Source: a virus
Length of the DNA: 24,170 nucleotides
Direction: 5' to 3' (one strand)
Virus record (IMG/VR): IMGVR_UViG_3300031787_000818
Location: 1 to 24,170 of that record
The first letter of the stretch is position 1. Each line of letters starts with the position of its first letter. The notes below the pieces were generated by a model. The model was not told the DNA's origin and ran no database searches. It saw only the letters and a program-made list of their open reading frames with translations. Below, piece after piece: positions 1-4,840 of the stretch. Position numbers and translations under genes: made by a program.

Positions 1-219
1 GCACGGCGAGCGGTAACTCGCCCTGCGGCCTACGGCGTCCGCGCCGAAATGGTCATCACCCTCCACCCCGGAGGAATCATCGGCATCCGCGAAGTCGGAC
101 GCCGCAGCAAGAGCGAGGTTTGCTTTGAAGCAGCCGAGCTATACGTCGATGGAGTCCGCCGCCGCATAGCCAAAGAGCGAGCGGAAAAACGCAAAGCGCG
201 TAAAGCGCGGAGGAAGTAA
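1..219 (+). CDS. Hypothetical phage protein, 5' end outside the window
   Basis: The reading frame is open from base 1 and stops at TAA 217-219, so only the last 72 residues are visible. The visible part has a compact segment (VITLHPGGIIGIREVGRR) followed by a very basic tail rich in Lys and Arg after about residue 58. The segment resembles short phage-encoded proteins of unknown role that contain a TRPAAYGVRAEMV-like motif. The basic tail would suit nucleic acid contact, but this is inference. The next gene starts one base after the stop, so the two are probably co-transcribed. I do not recognise a function. Confidence 0.6.
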   Translation, partial: ARRAVTRPAAYGVRAEMVITLHPGGIIGIREVGRRSKSEVCFEAAELYVDGVRRRIAKERAEKRKARKARRK

Positions 220-220
220 C

Positions 221-571
221 ATGACCACCGCAGCTTTATTCAAGCCCGCGCAGCGTAAGCAAATCCTCGCGCTGCTCGACCAGATCGGCGGGGACGGCCA
301 CGGGGTCTATGATCCATCGATGCTCTCCGAGTTCCCGGTCGCGCTGCAGAAGCGTTTCACTAGGAACATAAAGAGCGACACAAGCTCTTGGAAGTCCACG
401 CTGTTCGATAGCAGCGGCAACGTCATCGAGCAGATCAAAGCAATCTACGCTTTGACCGTGCAGGAGTGCATCTGCTCCGACCTCGGTATTGAGGCGGGCA
501 GATACAACGGAAGGGGATTCCAAGCGCAAGCCTGCGCCTCGGCAATCCGCAAGTTCTTCGGAAAGGACTGA
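221..571 (+). CDS. Hypothetical protein, 116 aa
   Basis: The ATG at 221 is preceded by a good Shine-Dalgarno sequence (GGAGGA, about 7 nt upstream), which fixes the start, and the gene follows the previous stop by one base. The product looks like a soluble alpha-helical protein with no membrane segment or signal peptide. Two cysteines lie close together near the middle (motif ECICSD), and the C-terminus ends in a short basic helix. No known domain is recognisable. Its place among small, SD-led genes fits an early or accessory phage gene cluster. Reverse-strand frames here are shadows of this gene and the next. Confidence 0.6.
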   Translation: MTTAALFKPAQRKQILALLDQIGGDGHGVYDPSMLSEFPVALQKRFTRNIKSDTSSWKSTLFDSSGNVIEQIKAIYALTVQECICSDLGIEAGRYNGRGFQAQACASAIRKFFGKD

Positions 572-581
572 CGCACCGACA

Positions 582-606
582 TCCGCCCCCGCACGCCGGG
601 GGCGGA
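582..606 (+). other. GC-rich intergenic hairpin without a T-tract
   Basis: CCGCCCCC (583-590) pairs perfectly with GGGGGCGG (598-605) around a 7-nt loop, and T582-A606 extends it to 9 bp. No T-run follows, so a standard intrinsic terminator is unlikely. It lies in the 106-base gap between two genes and may stabilise or punctuate the transcript. Nothing else convincing is visible in the gap. Confidence 0.5.
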
Positions 607-677
607 ACGGTGAGCCAGACGGCGAACCACGACAGCGGCGGCAACCGCTGAACAACAACGAAAGAACACAGAACAAA

Positions 678-1040
678 ATGAAAGAGACGCTTACACCAAA
701 CGAAATCGCGCTGCGCTTGCTTCGCGACGATAACGCCAACTGGACACCCGCAGGAGCCTTGGCAATGGCCGAGTCCCTCGTCGAATACGAGGAAGGCTCC
801 GGCGAGGAAATGGAGTTCGACGCCGTGGCGATTCGCTGCGACTTCTCCGAATACGAGTCCCTGCAAGAATGGGCAAAGGATTACTTCGGAACCGACCGGG
901 ACGGGCGGGGCTGGAAGTATCGCCTCAACGTCAGCGATGACGCCGACGAGGACGAGATCGAAACGACGATTCGCGGCTACGTCACAGATCGCGGACAACT
1001 GATTGAGTTCGACGGCGGAATCATCGTCAGCAGTTTCTAA
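678..1040 (+). CDS. Small acidic phage protein, 120 aa
   Basis: The frame is open further upstream to 489, but the only ATG giving a sensible N-terminus is at 678; upstream codons overlap the preceding gene and the hairpin. No Shine-Dalgarno sequence is seen; the leader is A-rich. The protein is strongly acidic, with a segment reading IRCDFSEYESLQEWAKDYFG and a C-terminal end with repeated Asp/Glu and the motif VTDRGQLIEFDGGIIVSSF. I recognise this general layout from a widespread family of small acidic phage proteins of unknown role. Acidity would allow DNA mimicry, as in ArdA-type anti-restriction proteins, but there is no direct sign of that. Confidence 0.6.
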   Translation: MKETLTPNEIALRLLRDDNANWTPAGALAMAESLVEYEEGSGEEMEFDAVAIRCDFSEYESLQEWAKDYFGTDRDGRGWKYRLNVSDDADEDEIETTIRGYVTDRGQLIEFDGGIIVSSF

Positions 1041-1045
1041 CGGCA

Positions 1046-1558
1046 ATGATTACCTCAACATCACCCACGCAGCGCAAGCTGCTTTTCGAGAACACGACCT
1101 GCTCCCGCTGCGGCGGGGGCGGTCGGATGCCGTATTCTGTCCACAACGGAGTTTGCTTCAAGTGCCACGGGCGCGGGGCCGCGCTAACCAAGCGCGGGCG
1201 CGCAGCGCAGGAATGGCTCAACGCACAGCGCGAGAAGCCGCTGGAGGACTTCAAGCCCGGAGACTTGATTTATTCCGAGGGCGTGCCGTGCATCGGTCAG
1301 CGCAGCCAATGGCATCGCGTGTCCCACGTGAAGCTGCTCAACGGCGCGGAGGCCGGGCATCCGAATCATCCCGACCTCAAGTGCGTCCAAGTGCACTGCC
1401 ACAAATACATGATGGGCGGATTCGTCGGCTCATCCAAGGCGCGCTTCGGAATGACGGGGCCGGAGAAAGCCGACCTGCGCGCCCGCGCCTTGGCCTATCA
1501 AGCTACGCTCACCAAGGGCGGCAAGGTCGCCAAGCGCGCAGCAAAGGAGGTCGCATGA
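1046..1558 (+). CDS. Zinc-ribbon protein, 170 aa
   Basis: The start at ATG 1046 lies five bases after the previous stop and has no Shine-Dalgarno sequence. Residues 19-40 hold two CxxC knuckles (C19, C22 and C37, C40) separated by 14 residues, each followed by glycines (CGGGGR and CHGRG), as in the zinc ribbons of DnaJ and related proteins. The middle (about 65-135) contains a further Cys and His cluster (CVQVHCHKY), possibly a second metal site. The C-terminus is basic. Zinc binding is well supported by the motif; the biological role, perhaps binding nucleic acid or protein, is not known. The last four bases overlap the next start in an ATGA junction. Confidence 0.65.
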   Translation: MITSTSPTQRKLLFENTTCSRCGGGGRMPYSVHNGVCFKCHGRGAALTKRGRAAQEWLNAQREKPLEDFKPGDLIYSEGVPCIGQRSQWHRVSHVKLLNGAEAGHPNHPDLKCVQVHCHKYMMGGFVGSSKARFGMTGPEKADLRARALAYQATLTKGGKVAKRAAKEVA

Positions 1559-1740
1559 ACATCAATGAAATCGCCATCGCCGCCGCAAACTTCAACGCGG
1601 CCCACGACTACGATCTGCCGTCCGCGCTCAAGCTGACCGAGATCATCATTCGCCACGCGCACACCGTGCAACTGGCCCGCATCCAAGCCGCCGATCCGCA
1701 ACTTGAGTTGCCCATCGACTTACACGGGGAGGCGGCATGA
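1555..1740 (+). CDS. Hypothetical protein, 61 aa
   Basis: The start at ATG 1555 is fixed by a near-perfect Shine-Dalgarno sequence (AAAGGAGGT) 4 nt upstream and by ATGA overlap with the previous stop. The same frame is open much further upstream, but that part lies inside the zinc-ribbon gene and is a shadow. The product is a short helical protein beginning MNINEIAIAAANFNAAHDYD, with a second helix rich in Ile and His and a C-terminal stretch of acidic and Leu residues. No domain is recognised. Translation is probably coupled to both neighbours. Confidence 0.6.
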   Translation: MNINEIAIAAANFNAAHDYDLPSALKLTEIIIRHAHTVQLARIQAADPQLELPIDLHGEAA

Positions 1741-2105
1741 ACGATTGGAAAGCTGCGGAGCTTATCAACACCGCAAAAAACGACTGCATTAATATTGCGT
1801 GGACAGACGCTTACTGGTGCGATGGCTTTACGTTCCGGCGTATGCTGGATGGTCGCCTCACTCCATTTGCCGCTGTTTACTGGAACCCCGGCTCGCGGCT
1901 TTGGGATGTTTACAATGCTGCGGACGAGGAAGACGAAACGCTCGTTCGTCGGCGCTGCAATCACTTCCAAGCCATCAACGAAGTGCGGAAATTGCAGGCC
2001 GAGCTATTCGGATGGGAAGACGCCTACGGCAAGCCCGTTGTCGAGGTCACGCAGGGCTACGCTCGCCGCGAGTATTCGCACACTTGCTGGAGGTTGGCAC
2101 AATGA
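1737..2105 (+). CDS. Hypothetical protein rich in aromatic residues, 122 aa
   Basis: ATG 1737 overlaps the preceding stop (ATGA) and follows a GGGGAGG Shine-Dalgarno sequence. The product is soluble, with many Trp, Tyr and Phe residues in its first 60 residues (for example AYWCDGFTFRRML and YWNPGSRLWDVYNA), an acidic patch EEDE, then a helical segment. This composition suggests a compact fold with a hydrophobic core, but I cannot assign a family. It is part of the SD-led operon of small genes. Two other + strand frames across this region are shadows, since they lack start signals and would break the overlapping gene chain. Confidence 0.6.
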   Translation: MNDWKAAELINTAKNDCINIAWTDAYWCDGFTFRRMLDGRLTPFAAVYWNPGSRLWDVYNAADEEDETLVRRRCNHFQAINEVRKLQAELFGWEDAYGKPVVEVTQGYARREYSHTCWRLAQ

Positions 2106-2245
2106 AACCCGACAAGATCATTCCCTTCCCGATCAAGCCCGCCGCCCCCAAGCCCGTGCTTGACGAGGCCGAGCCGCAGAACATCATCGTGGTCGAGTTC
2201 GACCGGGACGAGTATATCGTGACCGCTAGCCCTTACGCCGTATGA
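2102..2245 (+). CDS. Hypothetical small protein, 47 aa
   Basis: ATG 2102 overlaps the previous TGA by four bases and is preceded by TGGAGGT as a Shine-Dalgarno sequence. The 47-residue product starts with a proline-rich segment (KIIPFPIKPAAPKP) and ends in a short beta-prone stretch (IIVVEFDRDEYIVTASPY). It is too short for a firm family call. The upstream part of this frame belongs to a shadow of the preceding gene. The ribosome-binding site and exact overlap chain make it likely to be real. Confidence 0.5.
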   Translation: MKPDKIIPFPIKPAAPKPVLDEAEPQNIIVVEFDRDEYIVTASPYAV

Positions 2246-2415
2246 GCAAATCTACCGACATCAGCAAAGCCGCCGCCGCCCTCGGCAAGAGGGGCGGGCA
2301 GGCAGGCACAGGCAAGGCCAAGGCCCGCAGCAAGGCGCATTACTCCGAGGCGGGGAAGAAGTCCGGGGAGGTTCGCCGCCTCAAGGCGCTTCAGCGCAAG
2401 GGGGCGACAGGGTAA
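2242..2415 (+). CDS. Small basic protein, 57 aa
   Basis: The start at ATG 2242 overlaps the previous stop as ATGA; no Shine-Dalgarno sequence is seen, so translational coupling is likely. The product is very basic, with regularly spaced Lys and Arg among Ala and Gly (for example AALGKRGGQAGTGKAKARSK), and its second half contains SEAGKKSGEVRRLKALQRKG. Such composition is common in small phage or chromosomal nucleic-acid-binding proteins, but the link is only by composition. It is the last gene of the left operon: the stop codon lies within the operator-like palindrome that follows. Confidence 0.5.
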   Translation: MSKSTDISKAAAALGKRGGQAGTGKAKARSKAHYSEAGKKSGEVRRLKALQRKGATG

Positions 2416-2443
2416 ATACCCTGTTTTCAAGGGGTTACAGGGG
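2407..2443. promoter_or_regulatory. Operator-like palindrome with a third half-site
   Basis: ACAGGGTA (2407-2414) and TACCCTGT (2417-2424) form a perfect 8-bp dyad with a 2-bp centre. A third half-site, ACAGGGG, follows at 2437-2443 in the same orientation as the first. The dyad overlaps the stop codon of the preceding gene and lies upstream of the promoter-like sequence at 2479. This arrangement fits a site for a dimeric repressor or activator. No cognate regulator can be assigned from the window. Confidence 0.4.
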
Positions 2444-2444
2444 C

Positions 2445-2470
2445 TAAAAAAAAGATGAAAAAAAGATGAA
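2445..2470 (+). repeat. Short A-rich tandem duplication
   Basis: Two copies of an A-run followed by GATGA lie back to back. They form the most AT-rich patch of this gap, just upstream of the promoter-like hexamers. The patch could act as an UP-like or easily melted element, or be simple slippage. Confidence 0.45.
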
Positions 2471-2478
2471 TTTTTCCC

Positions 2479-2507
2479 TTTACAAACACAAGCGGTTGCC
2501 TTAACTT
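2479..2507 (+). promoter_or_regulatory. Weak sigma70-like promoter candidate
   Basis: TTTACA (2479-2484) and TAACTT (2502-2507) are separated by 17 bp. The -35 is a good match and the -10 a poor one. Transcription would start within a few bases of ATG 2517, giving an almost leaderless message. The position after an operator-like dyad and an A-rich patch supports a control region. Confidence 0.35.
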
Positions 2508-2516
2508 GATCGCGTA

Positions 2517-2861
2517 ATGAAAACACAGAACACACCAACGGGCGCGGGGAACACCACCGCCGCGCAAGTCATTCGCCTCCCGCGCTTGTTCATCGACGAT
2601 CACATCGAGCGCGATTGCGACACGCCCGACATCATCAAAGAAAACAGCCGCTTCTATTGGATGCGCGCCGACGATCAGCACATGGGCGAGTTGCTTTCCG
2701 ACGCGGCCCACTACGCCAGCGAGACGATGTGCGGTGCTGGCGGATGGGACGATCGCGTGATGCGCTTCGCCCGCTCGGCGCAGCGACTCATCGCGGCTTA
2801 CGAGCGGCAGACCGGAACGGTCATCGACGAGTATGGACGCGTTCGCTTAGTCGTTAAATAA
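2517..2861 (+). CDS. Hypothetical phage protein, 114 aa
   Basis: ATG 2517 is the first start after a 101-base control region; there is no Shine-Dalgarno sequence, and the nearest promoter candidate would place the 5' end only a few bases upstream. The protein has a disordered Thr/Ala-rich N-terminus (about 1-17), then a polar domain with motifs FIDDHIERD and RFYWMRADDQH, and ends with a helix and a short beta tail (IDEYGRVRLVVK). No known domain is identified. It is followed after 14 bases by another small gene and then a terminator, so these two form a short transcription unit. Confidence 0.6.
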   Translation: MKTQNTPTGAGNTTAAQVIRLPRLFIDDHIERDCDTPDIIKENSRFYWMRADDQHMGELLSDAAHYASETMCGAGGWDDRVMRFARSAQRLIAAYERQTGTVIDEYGRVRLVVK

Positions 2862-2875
2862 CCGGAGGACACGCA

Positions 2876-3271
2876 ATGATCATCAAGCTAACCAACAACG
2901 AGTGGGAAATCATCGAGCACCGTCTGTCGCTTTCGGATGCGATTGCGGAGGCTTTAACGGATGACCTCGACGCCTGCCGCACGCAGGAGGCCGAGGCCAA
3001 GATCATCTACAACGAGGTCGAGCGCCAAGTTGAGGAACTGCGCGCCAGCATCGAAGCGACCAAGACCATCGACATCGATTCGCTGCGGCACTATCAGCGC
3101 GAAGCCCTCAAGGATTGCATGGAGGGCAGCACGTTCTTTGCCGACATCGACGATGCCGTCTTTGAGGGCGAAATGACCAAGGGCAAGGTCATGGCTCTCC
3201 GCAAGGCTGGTCACTCGTTGCAGCGCAAACTCAACGAGGCGGGCATCGAAGGCGAGATGTGCTGGGACTAA
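2876..3271 (+). CDS. Hypothetical coiled-coil protein, 131 aa
   Basis: ATG 2876 has a GGAGGA Shine-Dalgarno sequence, which sets the start. Residues about 20-62 form a long amphipathic helix with heptad-like hydrophobic spacing (through EAEAKIIYNEVERQVEELRA), so a coiled coil and self-association are likely. The rest is mixed and acidic, ending in a second helix (KVMALRKAGHSLQRKL) and the tail EGEMCWD. I do not recognise a family. It is the last gene before the strong terminator at 3291 and probably shares a transcript with the preceding gene. Confidence 0.6.
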   Translation: MIIKLTNNEWEIIEHRLSLSDAIAEALTDDLDACRTQEAEAKIIYNEVERQVEELRASIEATKTIDIDSLRHYQREALKDCMEGSTFFADIDDAVFEGEMTKGKVMALRKAGHSLQRKLNEAGIEGEMCWD

Positions 3272-3290
3272 TCGCTACGCCGCTCAAAGA

Positions 3291-3318
3291 AGCCCCGCCG
3301 AAAGGCGGGGTTTTCTTT
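3291..3318 (+). terminator. Intrinsic terminator
   Basis: CCCCGCC (3293-3299) pairs with GGCGGGG (3304-3310) around a GAAA tetraloop and is followed by TTTTCTTTT. The stem can extend by a wobble and an A-T pair. It closes the left block of small genes. Confidence 0.85.
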
Positions 3319-3326
3319 TGCCCCAT

Positions 3327-3354
3327 TTGACCGATTCCCGCTTTGTGCTAATCT
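3327..3354 (+). promoter_or_regulatory. Promoter candidate with extended -10
   Basis: TTGACC (3327-3332) is followed after 16 bp by TAATCT (3349-3354), with TGC directly before it, which matches an extended -10 (TGn). It sits immediately after the terminator, as expected for a new transcription unit. The predicted start is about 3361, only about 12 bases before the GTG at 3373. Confidence 0.5.
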
Positions 3355-3372
3355 CCGCACCCATGAGCCTAC

Positions 3373-3996
3373 GTGCCGCCCGGAGTCGTGATAACCCACG
3401 ACTCCAAACACGCTGACCCCGCTGACTACAACGAAGCATCCTGCGGCCCCGAACTGCCGCATGATACGGCGGAAGATTTATTTCTCGACGCTCGCTGCCG
3501 CGTAGCCGCTCCCGCGCAGCTTGCGTCCTTCCGCGCCCTGCTTGATTGGTGGTCGCTGGAAGTCTTCAAGGAATTTTGGAAGGACTACGAGGCGCAGGAG
3601 GGCGGGGGCCAAGCCTCGCGCACCTTCGGGGATGAAGCGGCAATCCGCCTCCTGCAAGCGTTGACCAATTCGCAGACACGGCAGACCGCGATGAAGGCGG
3701 AATGTTATCTGGCGGTCATAAACAGGAAACCGGAAAGCCAGACCGAGATTGCCAAGAAATACGGTGTGACCCGTGCCGCCGTCTCCAAGGTCATCGTTTC
3801 CATCAAGGACGATTTGGATTTGCCCACCGCGCGGCACATGAAGTCTGACACCGCCCGCGAATCATATCGAACGCGCGCCTTGCGGGTTCACAAAGAACGA
3901 AAATCAAATCTATGCAAAACACCGACCTACAACTCGTATCACCGTCTCTCGATCTCACGCTCTGCCTTGATGCAGACGCTTGCGCCCGTGAGCTAA
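3373..3996 (+). CDS. Helix-turn-helix DNA-binding protein, 207 aa
   Basis: Residues about 121-146 form a clear helix-turn-helix (SQTEIAKKYGVTRAAVSKVI), of the kind found in sigma-like regulators and some small terminase subunits. Residues about 45-110 are helical with several aromatic residues (ALLDWWSLEVFKEFWKDY). The start is uncertain: GTG 3373 is the first start in frame, and the nearby ATG 3363 is in another frame and stops after 17 codons. The gene opens the second operon, directly after a promoter candidate, and overlaps the next gene by 85 bases, which is unusually long. A late-gene regulator or a small terminase subunit are both possible; the absence of a large terminase nearby weakens the second. 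Confidence 0.55.
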   Translation: MPPGVVITHDSKHADPADYNEASCGPELPHDTAEDLFLDARCRVAAPAQLASFRALLDWWSLEVFKEFWKDYEAQEGGGQASRTFGDEAAIRLLQALTNSQTRQTAMKAECYLAVINRKPESQTEIAKKYGVTRAAVSKVIVSIKDDLDLPTARHMKSDTARESYRTRALRVHKERKSNLCKTPTYNSYHRLSISRSALMQTLAPVS

Positions 3997-4463
3997 CCCG
4001 CTGCGCCGACGAAGCTGACCGCTGCGCTGCCCTTGCTCAAGCCGGGGCAGAGCTTGCCATCCGTCACGCATGGAACGCGGGCGCGGTTTGCTTGAAGGCC
4101 AAGGAGATTGTGCCGCATGGCGAGTTCCAAGCATGGCTGGAGGCCAACGCTGGCGAGCGCGGCTACCGCACCCTCGCCAAGTGGATGAAGCTGGCAAAAG
4201 TGAATCTCGATGCACTTTTGGCTGAGAACCCCACGCTCAAAGGATTGCAAGATGCCTACGTTGCCGCTGGCGTCCTGCCCGAACCGGAGCCAAAACAGGA
4301 CAGCGGGGAAGGCGACAAGGAGAAGCCGCCCTTTGTCCTTAACTTCAAGACGCAATATCATCACCCGTCCGAGTGGAACCGCGATGCCGCCCGCGACTTT
4401 CTTTATGAGTTTGAGCGGTTGGCGAAACTCGCCGTGCAACTCAAGACGGAGTTTGGCCTGTGA
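3912..4463 (+). CDS. DUF3102-like protein, 183 aa
   Basis: The region at about residues 45-100 (helices around LAIRHAWNAGAVCLKAKEIV, then HGEFQAWLEANAGERGYRTL and WMKLAK) matches the layout of DUF3102-type proteins seen in phages and plasmids: a helix ending in LKAKEIVPHGEF, then a W-containing helix and a turn that could bind DNA. The function of that family is not established. The C-terminal third contains a Pro/Glu/Lys linker and a final helix rich in Leu and Lys. ATG 3912 is used although it lies 85 bases inside the previous gene, since no later start in frame keeps the domain. Its stop overlaps the GTG start of a tiny membrane protein. Confidence 0.55.
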   Translation: MQNTDLQLVSPSLDLTLCLDADACARELTRCADEADRCAALAQAGAELAIRHAWNAGAVCLKAKEIVPHGEFQAWLEANAGERGYRTLAKWMKLAKVNLDALLAENPTLKGLQDAYVAAGVLPEPEPKQDSGEGDKEKPPFVLNFKTQYHHPSEWNRDAARDFLYEFERLAKLAVQLKTEFGL

Positions 4464-4579
4464 ACGAGCAACGCCCTTCGTCCGCTATTCCTGCGCTGCT
4501 CTTTTGCTTCGCCGCTCTTGGCTTTGTCTGGTCGGTCGAGGCCACGGCTCGCGTCCTCATGCGATTGCTTGGCCTTTGA
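4460..4579 (+). CDS. Tiny single-pass membrane protein, 39 aa
   Basis: A GTG at 4460 overlaps the previous TGA (GTGA), and the frame runs to TGA 4577-4579. The product starts MNEQRPSSAIPALLF and has one clear hydrophobic helix (about residues 9-28), followed by an Arg-containing end (ARVLMRLLGL). This is the shape of a small phage membrane protein. Candidates are an accessory lysis or superinfection-exclusion protein, but nothing identifies one. Its stop codon is embedded in the TTGACAG element that precedes the gpW-like gene. The short length means this call rests on the overlap and hydrophobicity. Confidence 0.45.
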   Translation: MNEQRPSSAIPALLFCFAALGFVWSVEATARVLMRLLGL

Positions 4580-4582
4580 CAG
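4576..4582 (+). promoter_or_regulatory. TTGACAG start-proximal element, copy 1
   Basis: TTGACAG begins 19 nt before the ATG at 4595. The usual Shine-Dalgarno sequence is missing and no -10 box lies at the right distance for a sigma70 promoter. Confidence 0.5.
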
Positions 4583-4594
4583 TTTAGCAACTGC

Positions 4595-4840
4595 ATGGCG
4601 CGTTCCGACTTTTTCGGCTTACCCGTTGCGACCCTTGAGGAGCTTCGGGACGAATACGTTGCCGCGATCAAAGCCGTTGCGACTAACGGCGTGAGCTACT
4701 CCATCGGGGGCCGCTCGCTCTCCCGCGCCAATCTGACCGAGATGCGAAACACGCTTGGCGACATTCAAGCCGCCTTGACCCGTGCCTCCGGTAGTCGCCG
4801 CCGCACGCTCTACGCCGACTTCTCTGGCGTCCGCTCATGA
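4595..4840 (+). CDS. gpW-like head-tail connector, 81 aa
   Basis: The product is close in size to lambda gpW (68 aa) and has the same plan: an N-terminal helix (TLEELRDEYVAAIKAV), a short beta hairpin with glycines (VSYSIGGRSLSRANL), and a second helix (LTEMRNTLGDIQAAL). In lambda, gpW joins the filled head and completes it for tail attachment; that is family knowledge. Placement just upstream of the portal is common for this family. ATG 4595 lies 19 nt after the start of a TTGACAG element and has no Shine-Dalgarno sequence. The stop overlaps the portal start (ATGA), so the two are probably translationally coupled. Confidence 0.7.
   Translation: MARSDFFGLPVATLEELRDEYVAAIKAVATNGVSYSIGGRSLSRANLTEMRNTLGDIQAALTRASGSRRRTLYADFSGVRS

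Noticed and set aside
489-677. N-terminal extension of the small acidic protein
   Set aside because: The extension overlaps the previous gene and the hairpin and is rich in Arg and Pro, unlike the acidic main part.
1003-1554. Long + strand frame leading into the 61-residue gene
   Set aside because: It is the out-of-frame shadow of the zinc-ribbon gene; the Shine-Dalgarno sequence sets the start at 1555.
3363-3416. A 17-codon leader peptide from ATG 3363
   Set aside because: It has no Shine-Dalgarno sequence, and short frames of this size are common by chance; noted only because of its overlap with the HTH start.
4576-4605. Reading TTGACA as an ordinary sigma70 -35 box
   Set aside because: No -10-like hexamer lies 16-18 bp further on, which would be inside the coding region, and the same holds for the other copies I checked.
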